Part shown: piece by piece, positions 35,516 through 45,211 of the stretch | How the letters are laid out: every line of letters begins with the position of its first letter | Position numbering within the stretch: position 1 is the first letter of the stretch | NCBI RefSeq assembly: GCF_009729415.1 | Contig: NZ_MPKW01000001.1 | Coordinates: 248,001 to 312,000, forward strand | DNA from: Mycolicibacterium sp. CBMA 234 | GTDB lineage: Bacteria; Actinomycetota; Actinomycetes; Mycobacteriales; Mycobacteriaceae | Length of the DNA: 64,000 bases | Reading direction: 5' to 3' | The notes under the pieces: generated by a model | The model's database searches: none | Told to the model about the DNA's origin: nothing | What the model saw: the letters and a program-made list of their open reading frames with translations, nothing else | Position numbers and translations under genes: made by a program

Positions 35516-36648
35516 GCGCGAACGTGAACGGCGTGAACCTCACGCTGATGATCGGTCCCGCCGAGCCGGTGGCGGTACCCGCCGAGGTGCTTGATGCGCT
35601 GGATTCGGTGAAGGTCATCAGCAAGGCGGTCGGCACCAGCGGCTTCGAATTGGTGTTCAAAATCGACGCGCGGTCACCGCTACAGACCCTCTTCCTGGTG
35701 GGTGCTGGTGCCTCGATACCGTTGGTGCGCGTGGTCGTCGCGGTCACCGTCAGTGGCCAGACGAGTGTCCTGATCGACGGGGTGATGACCACCCACTCCG
35801 TGTCGCCGGACGTCAAAAACGGAATGACCACTCTGACCATCTCCGGTGAGGACCTGTCGCGGGTGATGGACTACATCGACTTCTCCGGCATCCCCTTCCC
35901 CGCGATGCCGCCAGAACTGCAGGTGCTGACCTGCCTGGCCAAATATGCGTTGTTCGGGGTGATCCCGATGGTGATCCCGTGCATAGTGCCCGACATCAGC
36001 ATCCCGATTCAGCAGATCCTGCGCCAGCAGGGCACCGACCTGGCGCACATCCGCCGCCTCGCTGAAATGGTCGGCTACGTCTTCTACCTGGTGCCCGGGC
36101 CCGCAGTGGGCTCGAGCGTCGGCTACTGGGGACCGCAGATCAAATGGGGCCCGGTGCAGCCGGCGTTGTCGGCCGACGCCGACGCGTTCACCAACGTCGA
36201 CTCGCTGTCGTTCGCGTTCAGCAATGAAGACACCGAGATGCCGATCCTGATCATCCAAGAGCCAATCACCAAGGCCCCCATCCCGATTCCCATTCCGAAT
36301 ATCAATCCGCTCACCCCGCCGCTGGGCGTGGTGCCGCCAATTCCCAAGCACTTCCCGATCATCGACGGGGTGGCCAAACTGCCGCCGGTGCGCGCGGTGC
36401 TGAGCGGTTTCGCCAAGCAGGCGCAGGCCGCCGACGCCGTCACCGCCAACGGATCGCTGGACGTGCTGCGCTACGGGCAGGTGCTGGGTGCCCGCCATCT
36501 GGTCGGAATCCGCGGCGCGGGAATGGCTTTCGACGGACTGTGGTACGTCACCAGCGTCACCCACCACCTCAAGCGCGGCGAATACAAGCAGGACTTCACG
36601 CTGTCCCGCAACGGCCTGATCTCCACATTGCCCTCGGTGGCGGTGTAG
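35512..36648 (+). CDS. eCIS baseplate hub protein (gp27/gpD-like, Pvc8 N-terminal part)
   Basis: 378 aa from GTG 35512 (GTGA overlap). The N-terminus resembles phage late-control D proteins (VKVISKAVGTSGFELVFKIDARSPLQTLF, VLIDGVMTTHSVSPD, TLTISGEDLSRVMD). The C-terminus LGARHLVGIRGAGMAFDGLWYVTSVTHHLKRGEYKQDFTLSRNG is the typical hub end. It forms the trimeric hub on which the spike sits. A longer open frame back to 35401 overlaps the previous gene and is not used. Confidence 0.88.
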   Translation: MSANVNGVNLTLMIGPAEPVAVPAEVLDALDSVKVISKAVGTSGFELVFKIDARSPLQTLFLVGAGASIPLVRVVVAVTVSGQTSVLIDGVMTTHSVSPDVKNGMTTLTISGEDLSRVMDYIDFSGIPFPAMPPELQVLTCLAKYALFGVIPMVIPCIVPDISIPIQQILRQQGTDLAHIRRLAEMVGYVFYLVPGPAVGSSVGYWGPQIKWGPVQPALSADADAFTNVDSLSFAFSNEDTEMPILIIQEPITKAPIPIPIPNINPLTPPLGVVPPIPKHFPIIDGVAKLPPVRAVLSGFAKQAQAADAVTANGSLDVLRYGQVLGARHLVGIRGAGMAFDGLWYVTSVTHHLKRGEYKQDFTLSRNGLISTLPSVAV

Positions 36649-36680
36649 CCGATGCAATCGCCGACCCCCGGGAGGACCCG

Positions 36681-37238
36681 ATGACCAACGCCGCGACGCA
36701 CACCGGCACCGCCAACACCGCCGGCGGCACCGGACGGAAGTACTACGGCAAGTACCGCGGTGTCGTGCTGGACAACGCCGACCCGATGATGATGGGCCGG
36801 ATCCTGGCCATGGTGCCCGACGTATCTTCTTTACTGCCAACAACTTTCTGCATGCCGTGCGTTCCCGCGGCGGGATTGCAGGCCGGAATGATGGTGGTCC
36901 CGTCCATCGGGGCCGGAGTGTGGGTCGAGTTCGAGCAGGGCGACCCCGACTACCCGATCTGGTCGGGGTGCTTCTGGGGCAGCGCAGCCGAGTTGCCGGC
37001 ACTGGCCCAACTCAACCCCCCGGGCTTGTCCTCGATGACGTTCCAGACCACCCTGCAGAACGGCATGGTTATCAACGACGTGCCGGGCCCGGCCGGCGGC
37101 ATCATCCTCAAAAGCACGACCGGCGCCATGATCATGGTCAACGACACCGGCATCTATCTGTCCAACGGGCAGGGCGCCACCATCACGATGGTCGGACCGA
37201 CCGTGGCCATCAACGTCGCCGGCTTGGTGGTGACCTGA
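36681..37238 (+). CDS. eCIS central spike protein (baseplate assembly protein V / gp5 OB-fold)
   Basis: 185 aa from ATG 36681 with GGAGG at 36671-36675. KYYGKYRGVVLDNADPMMMGRILAMVPDV and VVPSIGAGVWVEFEQGDPDYPIWSGCFWG are the gpV/gp5-type OB fold (PF04717). The end (GIILKSTTGAMIMVNDTGIYLSNGQGATITMVG) is a short beta-helix spike. Separated from the hub gene by 32 bases, the only noticeable gap before the fibre genes. TGATG overlap with the PAAR-like gene. Confidence 0.9.
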   Translation: MTNAATHTGTANTAGGTGRKYYGKYRGVVLDNADPMMMGRILAMVPDVSSLLPTTFCMPCVPAAGLQAGMMVVPSIGAGVWVEFEQGDPDYPIWSGCFWGSAAELPALAQLNPPGLSSMTFQTTLQNGMVINDVPGPAGGIILKSTTGAMIMVNDTGIYLSNGQGATITMVGPTVAINVAGLVVT

Positions 37239-37570
37239 TGCCCGGTCCCCTGTTCGTCGTCGGCGCCGTGGCGATGTGTCCGCACGGCGGCCAGATCACG
37301 ACCATCTCCGCGAACACCCGGGTGATGGCCGGAGGGATGCCCGTGGCACTGATGACCGACCAATTCATGGTTGCCGGTTGCGCATTCGTCGTCGGCACCG
37401 TTCCGCAGCCGTGCCTCAAGGTGCAGTGGACCACACCCACCGCCCTAACCCTCATCAACGGCCAACCCGCCATCACGCAGGCCAGCGTGGGACTGTGCAT
37501 CGCGGCGAACGGCGCACCCAACGGCCCACCGATCATCGTGTCAACGCAGACCATGGCGGTGGCCTCATGA
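37238..37570 (+). CDS. PAAR-like spike tip protein (DUF4280-like)
   Basis: 110 aa with MCPHGGQITTISANTRVMAGG at the start and CAFVVGTVPQPCLKVQW in the middle. His and spaced Cys residues suit metal coordination at a spike tip. Family resemblance is to PAAR-like/DUF4280 tips. It overlaps the spike gene (TGATG) and the gp25 gene (ATGA), the expected position. Confidence 0.83.
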   Translation: MPGPLFVVGAVAMCPHGGQITTISANTRVMAGGMPVALMTDQFMVAGCAFVVGTVPQPCLKVQWTTPTALTLINGQPAITQASVGLCIAANGAPNGPPIIVSTQTMAVAS

Positions 37571-37944
37571 CCGACCTCGGCACGCTTGCCCCCATCGCCA
37601 CTCCCCTGCAGTTCGACGGACGTGGCCGCACCGCCCTGACACCAACCGGTCAACACCTGCAGGACCTCATCGAAGCCGTCGTGCTCACCGCGCCCGGCGA
37701 GCGGGTGATGCGTCCGACGTTCGGCAGCGGTCTGATGCAGGTCGCGTTCGCACCCAACAGCGACCAACTCGGCGCCACCGTGCAGATGCTCGTACAGGGT
37801 GGGCTGCAATCGCTGCTCGGCAACCTCATAGCAGTCTCCGATGTGACCATTGACCAGACCGACGCGTCGATGACCGTCTCGGTGTCCTACACCGTGCGCA
37901 GTACCGGCGTGGCAACCACAGCGACCTTCGCCCAGCTGTCATGA
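37567..37944 (+). CDS. eCIS baseplate wedge protein (gpW/gp25-like, Pvc9)
   Basis: 125 aa. QHLQDLIEAVVLTAPGERVMRPTFGSGL is the gpW/gp25 family core (the GER-x-x-RP-x-FG-x-G motif), which joins the sheath to the baseplate wedge. Start ATG 37567, ATGA overlap on both sides. Confidence 0.92.
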   Translation: MTDLGTLAPIATPLQFDGRGRTALTPTGQHLQDLIEAVVLTAPGERVMRPTFGSGLMQVAFAPNSDQLGATVQMLVQGGLQSLLGNLIAVSDVTIDQTDASMTVSVSYTVRSTGVATTATFAQLS

Positions 37945-40388
37945 CCAGCGACGACCGGCGGGCAGCTCTCGCGAAGGCCAAGATCGTCAACGGAATCGAC
38001 TTCGTTGAGGTCGATCCGACTGACGACACTGCGCTGGTCGTGCATTTCATCCTCAACCTGCCGGGTGCATCGGCCGGTGCCGTGCCGCCCGACCCGGCTG
38101 ACGCGCTCGGCGCGGACAACTTCGTCATCACCGGCGGGGAACGCATCACGTCGATCACGGTGCAGTCGGCGACGATGGTCGCCGACAACCAGATGCGGGT
38201 GGTGGTCGATAAGCCCGGCGACTACTCGGTGTACTGCCTTGCGTTGCAGGGCAACAACAATGGCGTACCACCCGGATTCGATCCCGCATCGGCGTGCGGG
38301 AGCTTCATCTTCCACATCAACTGCCCGGCGAACTTCGACTGCCAGATCACCCAGCACTGTCCGCCCGACGCGGTGACGCCACCGCCCATCAACTATCTGG
38401 CCAAGGATTACCCGAGCATGGTGCAGGTCATGCTCGACCGGCTTTCCCTCCTGACGCCGGCCTGGACCGAACGCAACGCCGCCGATCTGGGAGTGGCACT
38501 GGTCGAGACGCTGGCCTACGTGGGTGACCAGCTGAGCTACCGCGAGGACGTGATCGCGACCGAGGCCTATTTGGGCACGGCTCGGCTACGCACGTCCGCG
38601 CGCCGCCACGCTCGACTGGTCGACTACTTCATCGCCGAAGGCCGAAATGCCCGCGCCTGGATCAGAATCCAACTCGGATCGTCGTGGCCGGACGGCAACA
38701 CACTGCCCGCCGCGACGCGCTGCTGCACGTGGTATCCGGGAGCCAGCGCGCCCGTGCTCCCCCACGACACCGTCGCCTACCAGCAGGCCGTAACCGCCGG
38801 CGCGGTGTTCTTCGAGACCGGGGCGGTGAGCAGTCCGCTCTTTCAAAAGCACTGGGAGATGCCCCTTTACGCATGGAGTGACACCCAGGCCTGCCTGGCG
38901 CGCGGGGCCACGCACGCCACTTTGGCAGGATCGTTTCCCGACCTGGCCGCCGGAATGATGCTGGTGCTGGCCGAGGTGATAGGCCCACTGACCGGCGACC
39001 GGGCCGACGCCAACCCGGCCAACCGGCAGGTGGTGAGACTCACCAACGTCGTCGTGGGAACGGATCCCCTCAGCAACACAGACATCACCGAAATCGATTG
39101 GGCGACTGAGGATGCGCTGAATTTCGTGCTCTGTCTGTCTTCGCTCAGCGACGACGATCACGGCAATCAACCGGTGACCGGAGTGTCGGCGGCCTGGGGC
39201 AACATCGTGCTGGCCGATCAGGGTCGCGCGGTCGGAGCGGCAAGCGACCCGCTGAGCACCGGACCGGAATCCCTCGGCGTGGTGCCCGCCAACGGTCGGT
39301 TCCGTCCACGATTGGCCAACCCCGACGTGACATTCGCCGTCCCATTGCCCGACGCCGCTGCGCCGGCGGCCACCGCAGCCACAGCAGTCGGCACCCCGAT
39401 GCCGGTCATCACGGCGTTGGTCAGCACCGACCCCCAGACCCGAAGACAGACCCCATGGAACGTAGCGACCGGGCAGAACCTACTCGACGAAGGCGGCGAC
39501 GACCTGGCGAGCAAGTTCATCGTCGAGGTCGAAAACGACAGCACCGCCTACCTGTTGTTCGGCGACGGCATCGATGGGGCTCAGCCGACGAGCGGTGACT
39601 CGTTCACCGTTGCGTACCGGGTGGGCAACGGCACCTCGGGCAATGTCGGCCGCGACACCGTCACCCTGATCGACACCCCGCCTGGGGTTGCCCACATCGT
39701 CGGTGTCACCAATCCGCTGCCGGCGTGGGGCGGAGTCGACCCCGAAACCGTCGAGCATGTCCGCCAGAGCGCACCCGTGGCGTTTCAGACACAGAAGCGC
39801 GCGGTGACCGCCCACGACTACGAAACCCTGACGATGGCGTACCCCGGAGTCCAGCGGGCGGCCGCCACGCTGCGCTGGACCGGCAGCTGGCACACCGTAT
39901 TCATCACCGTCGAGCGCGACCAGCAGGCCGCTGTCGACGGCGGGTTCATCGCCGGACTGGAGGCGTACCTCGACGGCTACCGGATGGCCGGCGTCGACCT
40001 CGAAGTCCAGGACGGCGTGCAAGTGCCGCTGCTGATCCAGATGAAGGTCTGTGCGGCAGCCGATTACGTAGCCGCTGATGTGCGTCAGGCCCTGCTCGCC
40101 GTGTTCAACGCCGATCTGCTGCCCGACGGCACCCCGGGCCTGTTCAATACGTCGAGATTCGTTCTGGGACAACCGTTCTACCTCAGCCCGCTGATCGCGG
40201 CCGCGCAACGCATCGACGGTGTCTCGGCGGTCCGCGTGTGCACGTTTGAACGCCAGGACCAGCCCGGCATCGGCGGACTGAGCGCCGGCGTGCTGATACC
40301 GCAGCCGCTGGAGTTCTTCGTGTTGGCGAACGACGCGAATTACCCGGAGCGCGGCCGCTTCGACCTCACCGTCGAGGGGGGACAATGA
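37941..40388 (+). CDS. eCIS baseplate J-like wedge protein 1 (Pvc11/Afp11-like)
   Basis: 815 aa. PPINYLAKDYPSMVQVMLDRL, followed by TPAWTERNAADLGVALVETLAYVGDQLSYREDVIATEAYLGTAR-type sequence, identifies the eCIS baseplate J family. The C-terminal half contains FGDGIDGAQPTSGDSFTVAYRVGNGTSGNVG and the VTAHDYETLTMAYPGVQRA motif of gpJ/gp6 proteins. It forms the wedge ring around the hub. ATGA overlaps at both ends. Confidence 0.9.
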   Translation: MTSDDRRAALAKAKIVNGIDFVEVDPTDDTALVVHFILNLPGASAGAVPPDPADALGADNFVITGGERITSITVQSATMVADNQMRVVVDKPGDYSVYCLALQGNNNGVPPGFDPASACGSFIFHINCPANFDCQITQHCPPDAVTPPPINYLAKDYPSMVQVMLDRLSLLTPAWTERNAADLGVALVETLAYVGDQLSYREDVIATEAYLGTARLRTSARRHARLVDYFIAEGRNARAWIRIQLGSSWPDGNTLPAATRCCTWYPGASAPVLPHDTVAYQQAVTAGAVFFETGAVSSPLFQKHWEMPLYAWSDTQACLARGATHATLAGSFPDLAAGMMLVLAEVIGPLTGDRADANPANRQVVRLTNVVVGTDPLSNTDITEIDWATEDALNFVLCLSSLSDDDHGNQPVTGVSAAWGNIVLADQGRAVGAASDPLSTGPESLGVVPANGRFRPRLANPDVTFAVPLPDAAAPAATAATAVGTPMPVITALVSTDPQTRRQTPWNVATGQNLLDEGGDDLASKFIVEVENDSTAYLLFGDGIDGAQPTSGDSFTVAYRVGNGTSGNVGRDTVTLIDTPPGVAHIVGVTNPLPAWGGVDPETVEHVRQSAPVAFQTQKRAVTAHDYETLTMAYPGVQRAAATLRWTGSWHTVFITVERDQQAAVDGGFIAGLEAYLDGYRMAGVDLEVQDGVQVPLLIQMKVCAAADYVAADVRQALLAVFNADLLPDGTPGLFNTSRFVLGQPFYLSPLIAAAQRIDGVSAVRVCTFERQDQPGIGGLSAGVLIPQPLEFFVLANDANYPERGRFDLTVEGGQ

Positions 40389-43144
40389 CTGCATCGCCGC
40401 CCTGCGCCTGCGCCGACACCGGGCAACCGTGTGGATGCTGCGCCGGCATCACCGACGACACGCCAGTGAGCATCAACAACCGTCCGGGACTGGCCGAAAT
40501 CAGTTACCGGCCCGGCGCCTGGGCCGAATTCAAATCCAGCATGCTGGCGGATCTGTCGACCACCCACACGCTCGCCGGACTGCGCACCCGCGACGACGAC
40601 GACTTCACCATCGCGTTGCTGGATTCCTGGGCCGTCGTCTGCGACATCTTGACCTTCTACCAGGAACGCATCGCGAACGAGGCCTACCTGCGCACCGCAA
40701 CCGAGCTGCTGTCGGTCGGCGAACTGGCCAAGCTCATCGGTTACAAGCTGCGGCCAGGCCTGGCCGCAGCCGCGCCCCTGGCGTTCTCCCTGACCGCCCC
40801 GGCCGGCACGCCGCCGGGGCCGAACACCCCGCCCAGCGGAGCGCCGTCATCGGTCATCGTTCCCGCAGGCAGCCAGGCGCAGACCGTGCCGGACCCCGGC
40901 GCCCAGCCGGCGACCTTCGAAACCGTATCGGCGATCTCGGCGCGCGCCGAGTGGAACGCAATCAAAGTCCGGATGACACTGCCGGTGGCCGCGGTAAATA
41001 CCAACGCGGACGCGGACATGCGGCTCGTCGGCGTGACGCCGGCGATCAAGGTCGGTGACACCTTGATGGTGGCCGCCTCAGACGCGGACTCGACGACCAT
41101 GCTCAATCGCGTCGCCTCGATCAAGGTCGACACCGACACCAAGACGACGGTCGTCGGGTTCGAAGCCGGCACCAGCCAGGTGGCCGCCGACCCACCCTCG
41201 GTCGGACCGCCTGCGTTGCCCACCACTGCGTCGCTGAACAGCGGTTTTCTATGGGAGTACGTGAAGGGACAGGCCTGGCCGGACCAGATCGAGCTCGCCG
41301 CGTACGCCACCAAACAGGGCTGGTCTCTCGATACGTTCGAAAACGCCGTCAACGCGCTGCGCGGCTCTCATTCTCCGGGCGCCGAGCCGCCACTTCAGGT
41401 CTACGCCATGGGCACCGACGCTGCAGTCTTCGGCCACAACGCGCCGGCATACCGGGCGCTGCCGAAGGCCACGAAAGCCGCGCTGCCGAACTGGGAGAAC
41501 GACTCGTTGGACGCCAATGCGAGCACCGCTCTGCCGTGGATCGACCTCGACAACGTATACCCGGTGAACAAGGGCGACCAGGTCGCGCTGGTCGCCTACT
41601 TTGCCGGATTCATGCCGCTGTTCCACGGCAGCGGCGGTGGCCCGCTACCCGTGTTGGGCGCCGGCTGGCAGACCTTCTTCACCACGGTGACCGACGTGCA
41701 GGTCGTGACCCGCAGCGCCTACCTGCTGGCGTCGAAGATCACCACCATCCAGGTGGCATCGACACCCGAAATCCCTTGGCTCTTCGGCATCCGCGGTACG
41801 CGGGTCCTTATCGAGACCCCACCGCGCTTGGTGCTGGCCGATGTGCTGATCGACGAACCGGTAGAGGGCGGACAGGTCACGCTCGACGGCGCCTACCTGT
41901 CCCTGACGGTCGGTCAGCAGGTGGCCGTCACGGGCATCCGTGCCGACAACGTGGGAATCACGGCCAGCGAGGTCGTCACCATCGCCGGACTCGAATTGGT
42001 CGACGGCTACACCGTGCTGACCTTCGGTTCTCAGCTGGCCGGCCACTACGTTCGGTCGTCGGTGACGATCAACGCCAACGTAGCCCCCGCCACCCACGGT
42101 GTGACCACCACCCAGATTCTGGGCAGCGGCGACGCGTCGCAGGCGTTCCAGAGTTTCGCACTGAACCAGACCCCGTTGACGTACGTCAGCGCGGCCACCC
42201 CGTCGGGGACGGCATCGACATTGACGGTGACTGTCGACGGCGTGAAATGGGTTGAGGTGCAATGGCTTTACAACTGCCAGCCCACCGATCGGGTCTACAC
42301 CGTGCTCAGCGGGGTCGACGGCAAGACCTACATCCGGTTCGGTGACGGCGTCACCGGCGCGCGTCCGGGCAGCGGTACCAACAACATCGTCGCGACCTAC
42401 CGCTACGGAATCGGCTCCGCCGGGCTGGCTCGGCCCGGCCAGATCTCCACCTTGCTCAGTCGATCGTTCGGGCTCAATGCTGTGGTCAACCCGGGCGCCT
42501 CGACCGGGGCCGCCGACCCTGAGACGGCAGCGCAAGCCAGGACCGGTGCCCCGGCTTCGGTCATGACACTCGGGCGCATTGTGAGCCTCGAGGATGTCGC
42601 CGACTTCGCTGCGGCCAGTGCCGGCATCGCGAAAGCGGCCGTGCACTGGACGTGGGACGGGGTGCGTTACTCGGCGTGCGCGACGGTGGCCGGAATCGGT
42701 GGGGCGCCGGTGGTCGCAGGGACGGACCAGTACCGAAATCTGCTTGCTGCCATGGTGGATGCCAGCGACGGCACCCTGCCGGTTGCGCTGTGCAGCTATC
42801 GCTCGCTGACCTTCAGCGTCGGCGCTGCGGTAACCCCCGATCCCTCCTTGGACTCATCCCTCGTCTTGGCCGACGTGAAATCGGCACTCGCCGCCGCGTT
42901 CGGTTTCGACAATCGCGCGTTCGGGCAGCCGGTCTACGCCAGCGAGGTGATCGAGGTGATCCAGGACGTATCCGGCGTCGTCGCAACGACTCTCACCGCG
43001 CTCAACTACACCGGTGCCACGCCGGCCGCGCCGGCCGCCGGGCTGCCCGCCCCAACCGCGACGCTCGGCCCGCAAGGGCTGCTGGGCGCGGTACTGCTGA
43101 CCATCGAAGCCGGGACTCTGCCCGGGGTGGTGATCGCCTCATGA
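40385..43144 (+). CDS. eCIS baseplate J-like wedge protein 2 (Pvc12/Afp12-like)
   Basis: 919 aa. The N-terminus has a Cys-rich opening (CACADTGQPCGCCAG) and NNRPGLAEISYRPGAWAEFKSSML, then LDSWAVVCDILTFYQERIANEAYLRTATE, a pattern parallel to the previous gene. TYIRFGDGVTGARPGSGTNNIVATYRYGIGSAGLARPGQIS is the gpJ signature. The two large J-like genes in tandem are standard for Afp/PVC-type systems. Confidence 0.88.
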   Translation: MTASPPCACADTGQPCGCCAGITDDTPVSINNRPGLAEISYRPGAWAEFKSSMLADLSTTHTLAGLRTRDDDDFTIALLDSWAVVCDILTFYQERIANEAYLRTATELLSVGELAKLIGYKLRPGLAAAAPLAFSLTAPAGTPPGPNTPPSGAPSSVIVPAGSQAQTVPDPGAQPATFETVSAISARAEWNAIKVRMTLPVAAVNTNADADMRLVGVTPAIKVGDTLMVAASDADSTTMLNRVASIKVDTDTKTTVVGFEAGTSQVAADPPSVGPPALPTTASLNSGFLWEYVKGQAWPDQIELAAYATKQGWSLDTFENAVNALRGSHSPGAEPPLQVYAMGTDAAVFGHNAPAYRALPKATKAALPNWENDSLDANASTALPWIDLDNVYPVNKGDQVALVAYFAGFMPLFHGSGGGPLPVLGAGWQTFFTTVTDVQVVTRSAYLLASKITTIQVASTPEIPWLFGIRGTRVLIETPPRLVLADVLIDEPVEGGQVTLDGAYLSLTVGQQVAVTGIRADNVGITASEVVTIAGLELVDGYTVLTFGSQLAGHYVRSSVTINANVAPATHGVTTTQILGSGDASQAFQSFALNQTPLTYVSAATPSGTASTLTVTVDGVKWVEVQWLYNCQPTDRVYTVLSGVDGKTYIRFGDGVTGARPGSGTNNIVATYRYGIGSAGLARPGQISTLLSRSFGLNAVVNPGASTGAADPETAAQARTGAPASVMTLGRIVSLEDVADFAAASAGIAKAAVHWTWDGVRYSACATVAGIGGAPVVAGTDQYRNLLAAMVDASDGTLPVALCSYRSLTFSVGAAVTPDPSLDSSLVLADVKSALAAAFGFDNRAFGQPVYASEVIEVIQDVSGVVATTLTALNYTGATPAAPAAGLPAPTATLGPQGLLGAVLLTIEAGTLPGVVIAS

Positions 43145-45177
43145 GCTTCATCGACGCGGACACCCTCTACGAACTGCTCCCCGCCTATCTGCGGGTACGC
43201 GACCAGACCCAAGGCGGGGGCGCGCTGCGGGCTCTGATCGGAGTCGTTGCCGCCCAGGCCGAGGTGATCGACGCCAGCCTCGACCAGCAGTACGACGACC
43301 AATTCATCGAGACGTGCTCGGCCTGGGCCGTCCCGTACATCGGTGACCTGATCGGGTTCACGCCGTTGCAGCCGCTGGGGCCGGACCAGCCATCGGCCAC
43401 GCGGGCCGAGGTTGCCGACACCATCGGCTACCGCCGACGGAAAGGCACGCTGTCGATGCTCGAGCAGCTCTGCCACGACGTGACGGGGTGGCCGGGCATC
43501 GCCGTGGAGTACTTCTCGCGGCTGTCGACAACGCAGTACATCCGCAACCACCGACGCCCCCCGAACACGATTGTCGATGTCCACTCGGGGATGACCGCCG
43601 TCGATATTGGCGGGCCGTTCGACCTCCCACCGCGCACGGCCGACGTGCGACGCATCGACACCGGCCGCGGCCGGTACAACGTGCCGAACATCGGCGTCTT
43701 CGTCTGGCGCCTGCACGCCTACCTCGCGGTCGACACCCCGGCAAGGCAGGTGACCACCACCCCGGGGCGCTACACTTTCGATCCCTTCGGCGGCGACGTC
43801 CCCCTGGTGAACCCAGCGGTCGGCGGCGTGCCGGAATTCACCCTGCTGGGCCGCGCCGACGTGCCGTTCTTCCTGCAGTACTACCCGCTGTACATGGGTG
43901 TGACGCCCTACGCCGCCGCGGCCGCTGGTGCGCCGAACCCGCCGGAGAACAAGCCGCCACTGCCGATTGCGGTCGCTGTCGGCGGCACCCCAGTCGACTA
44001 CAGCGCGATCGCGTGGTGCGACCTGGAGCACTGGACCGTGCCCCAACCCGGCATCGTCTCGGTCGACCCACAACGGGGCAGGCTGGTTTTCGGCACAGCG
44101 CCGCCCGCCGGGACCGACGTCACCGTCGGCTACGCGTATGCGTTCAGTGGCGCCTACGGCGGCGGGCATTACCCGCACCCGGTGCCGCCCGATGATGCGA
44201 AGCAGGAGGCGCTGATGGTGCCGGCGACGGTGCCGAACTTCGCAGCTGCTGACCTATCGACCTTCCGCAACGAGCTCGTCGAGATAGCCGACAGCGGGCT
44301 GTTCATCGGCAACCAGTCGATCACTCCTGACGCCAACCTGTTGGTGGTGACGGCCGGCGACAACCAGCGGCCGGTGATCACCGGCGACGTGTCCATCGTC
44401 GCGGTCCAGGGTGCGACTGTCCGGCTGCGAGGGCTCGGTGTCGGCGGCACCGTGGCCGTCACCGGCGCCGGGCCGTTCACCCTGGACTTACAGCACTGCA
44501 CGATCCGTGGCGGCATCGACTGGTCGTCGGACACCGTGAGCGGGCAGCTGACATGTGACCACAGTTTGATTGGGCCTCTCGCCGCCAACTCAGACGTTGC
44601 GGTGATCATCACCGACAGCGCTGTCGATGCGGGTGCAGACACCGCCGTGGCGATCTCAGGCGGCGCGGGTTCGGCAGCCGGCGCGGTCACGATCGCTACC
44701 AGCACCGTGCTCGGCACTGTCACCGCTCGCACCATCCCGCTGCTGTCCGACAGCATCGTCACCGGCGCGGTGGTTGCGGCTGAACGCCAATCCGGCTGTG
44801 TGCGATACAGTTTCACGCCAGCTGCGGCCAGCCAGACGCCCCCGCGGTTCCGGTGCCAACCCGACCTTGAAGTCGCCACCGAGGTGGCTGCCGCACTGCG
44901 CGCCAACCCGGCGCTGACTCCTGCGCAGCGCACCATGATCCAGAACGACGTCGAGGCCTGGCTGGTGCCGGTCTTCACCAGCCGCACCCCCGGTCAGCCC
45001 GCCTACCTTCAGCTCGCAGACACCGCGCCGGCCCAGATCCGGTTCGGCGCCGAGCAGGAGGACGAGATGGGCGTGTACAACAAGCTCTTCTCCGGCCGGC
45101 GGGAACGCAACCTGTCCTACCGGATCAACGAATACCTCCGCATCGGCTTGTCGGCCGGGATCATCCACGCGACATGA
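43141..45177 (+). CDS. eCIS gpI-like tail protein with beta-rich extension
   Basis: 678 aa from ATG 43141 (ATGA overlap). The N-terminal LYELLPAYLRVRDQTQGGGALRALIGVVAAQAEVIDASLDQQYDDQFIETCSAW-type segment and the RRKGTLSMLEQLCHDVTGWPG motif resemble phage tail protein I. The middle and C-terminal parts (about 400-570) are short beta repeats (TVRLRGLGVGGTVAVTGAG, LDLQHCTIRGGIDW) like a beta-helix. The end GVYNKLFSGRRERNLSYRINEYLRIGLSAGI is a conserved eCIS tail. It probably joins wedge to fibre and may contact targets. Confidence 0.83.
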   Translation: MSFIDADTLYELLPAYLRVRDQTQGGGALRALIGVVAAQAEVIDASLDQQYDDQFIETCSAWAVPYIGDLIGFTPLQPLGPDQPSATRAEVADTIGYRRRKGTLSMLEQLCHDVTGWPGIAVEYFSRLSTTQYIRNHRRPPNTIVDVHSGMTAVDIGGPFDLPPRTADVRRIDTGRGRYNVPNIGVFVWRLHAYLAVDTPARQVTTTPGRYTFDPFGGDVPLVNPAVGGVPEFTLLGRADVPFFLQYYPLYMGVTPYAAAAAGAPNPPENKPPLPIAVAVGGTPVDYSAIAWCDLEHWTVPQPGIVSVDPQRGRLVFGTAPPAGTDVTVGYAYAFSGAYGGGHYPHPVPPDDAKQEALMVPATVPNFAAADLSTFRNELVEIADSGLFIGNQSITPDANLLVVTAGDNQRPVITGDVSIVAVQGATVRLRGLGVGGTVAVTGAGPFTLDLQHCTIRGGIDWSSDTVSGQLTCDHSLIGPLAANSDVAVIITDSAVDAGADTAVAISGGAGSAAGAVTIATSTVLGTVTARTIPLLSDSIVTGAVVAAERQSGCVRYSFTPAAASQTPPRFRCQPDLEVATEVAAALRANPALTPAQRTMIQNDVEAWLVPVFTSRTPGQPAYLQLADTAPAQIRFGAEQEDEMGVYNKLFSGRRERNLSYRINEYLRIGLSAGIIHAT

Positions 45178-45211
45178 ATAGCGCACCAAAGGAATTGGGG
45201 AAGGGGCACCA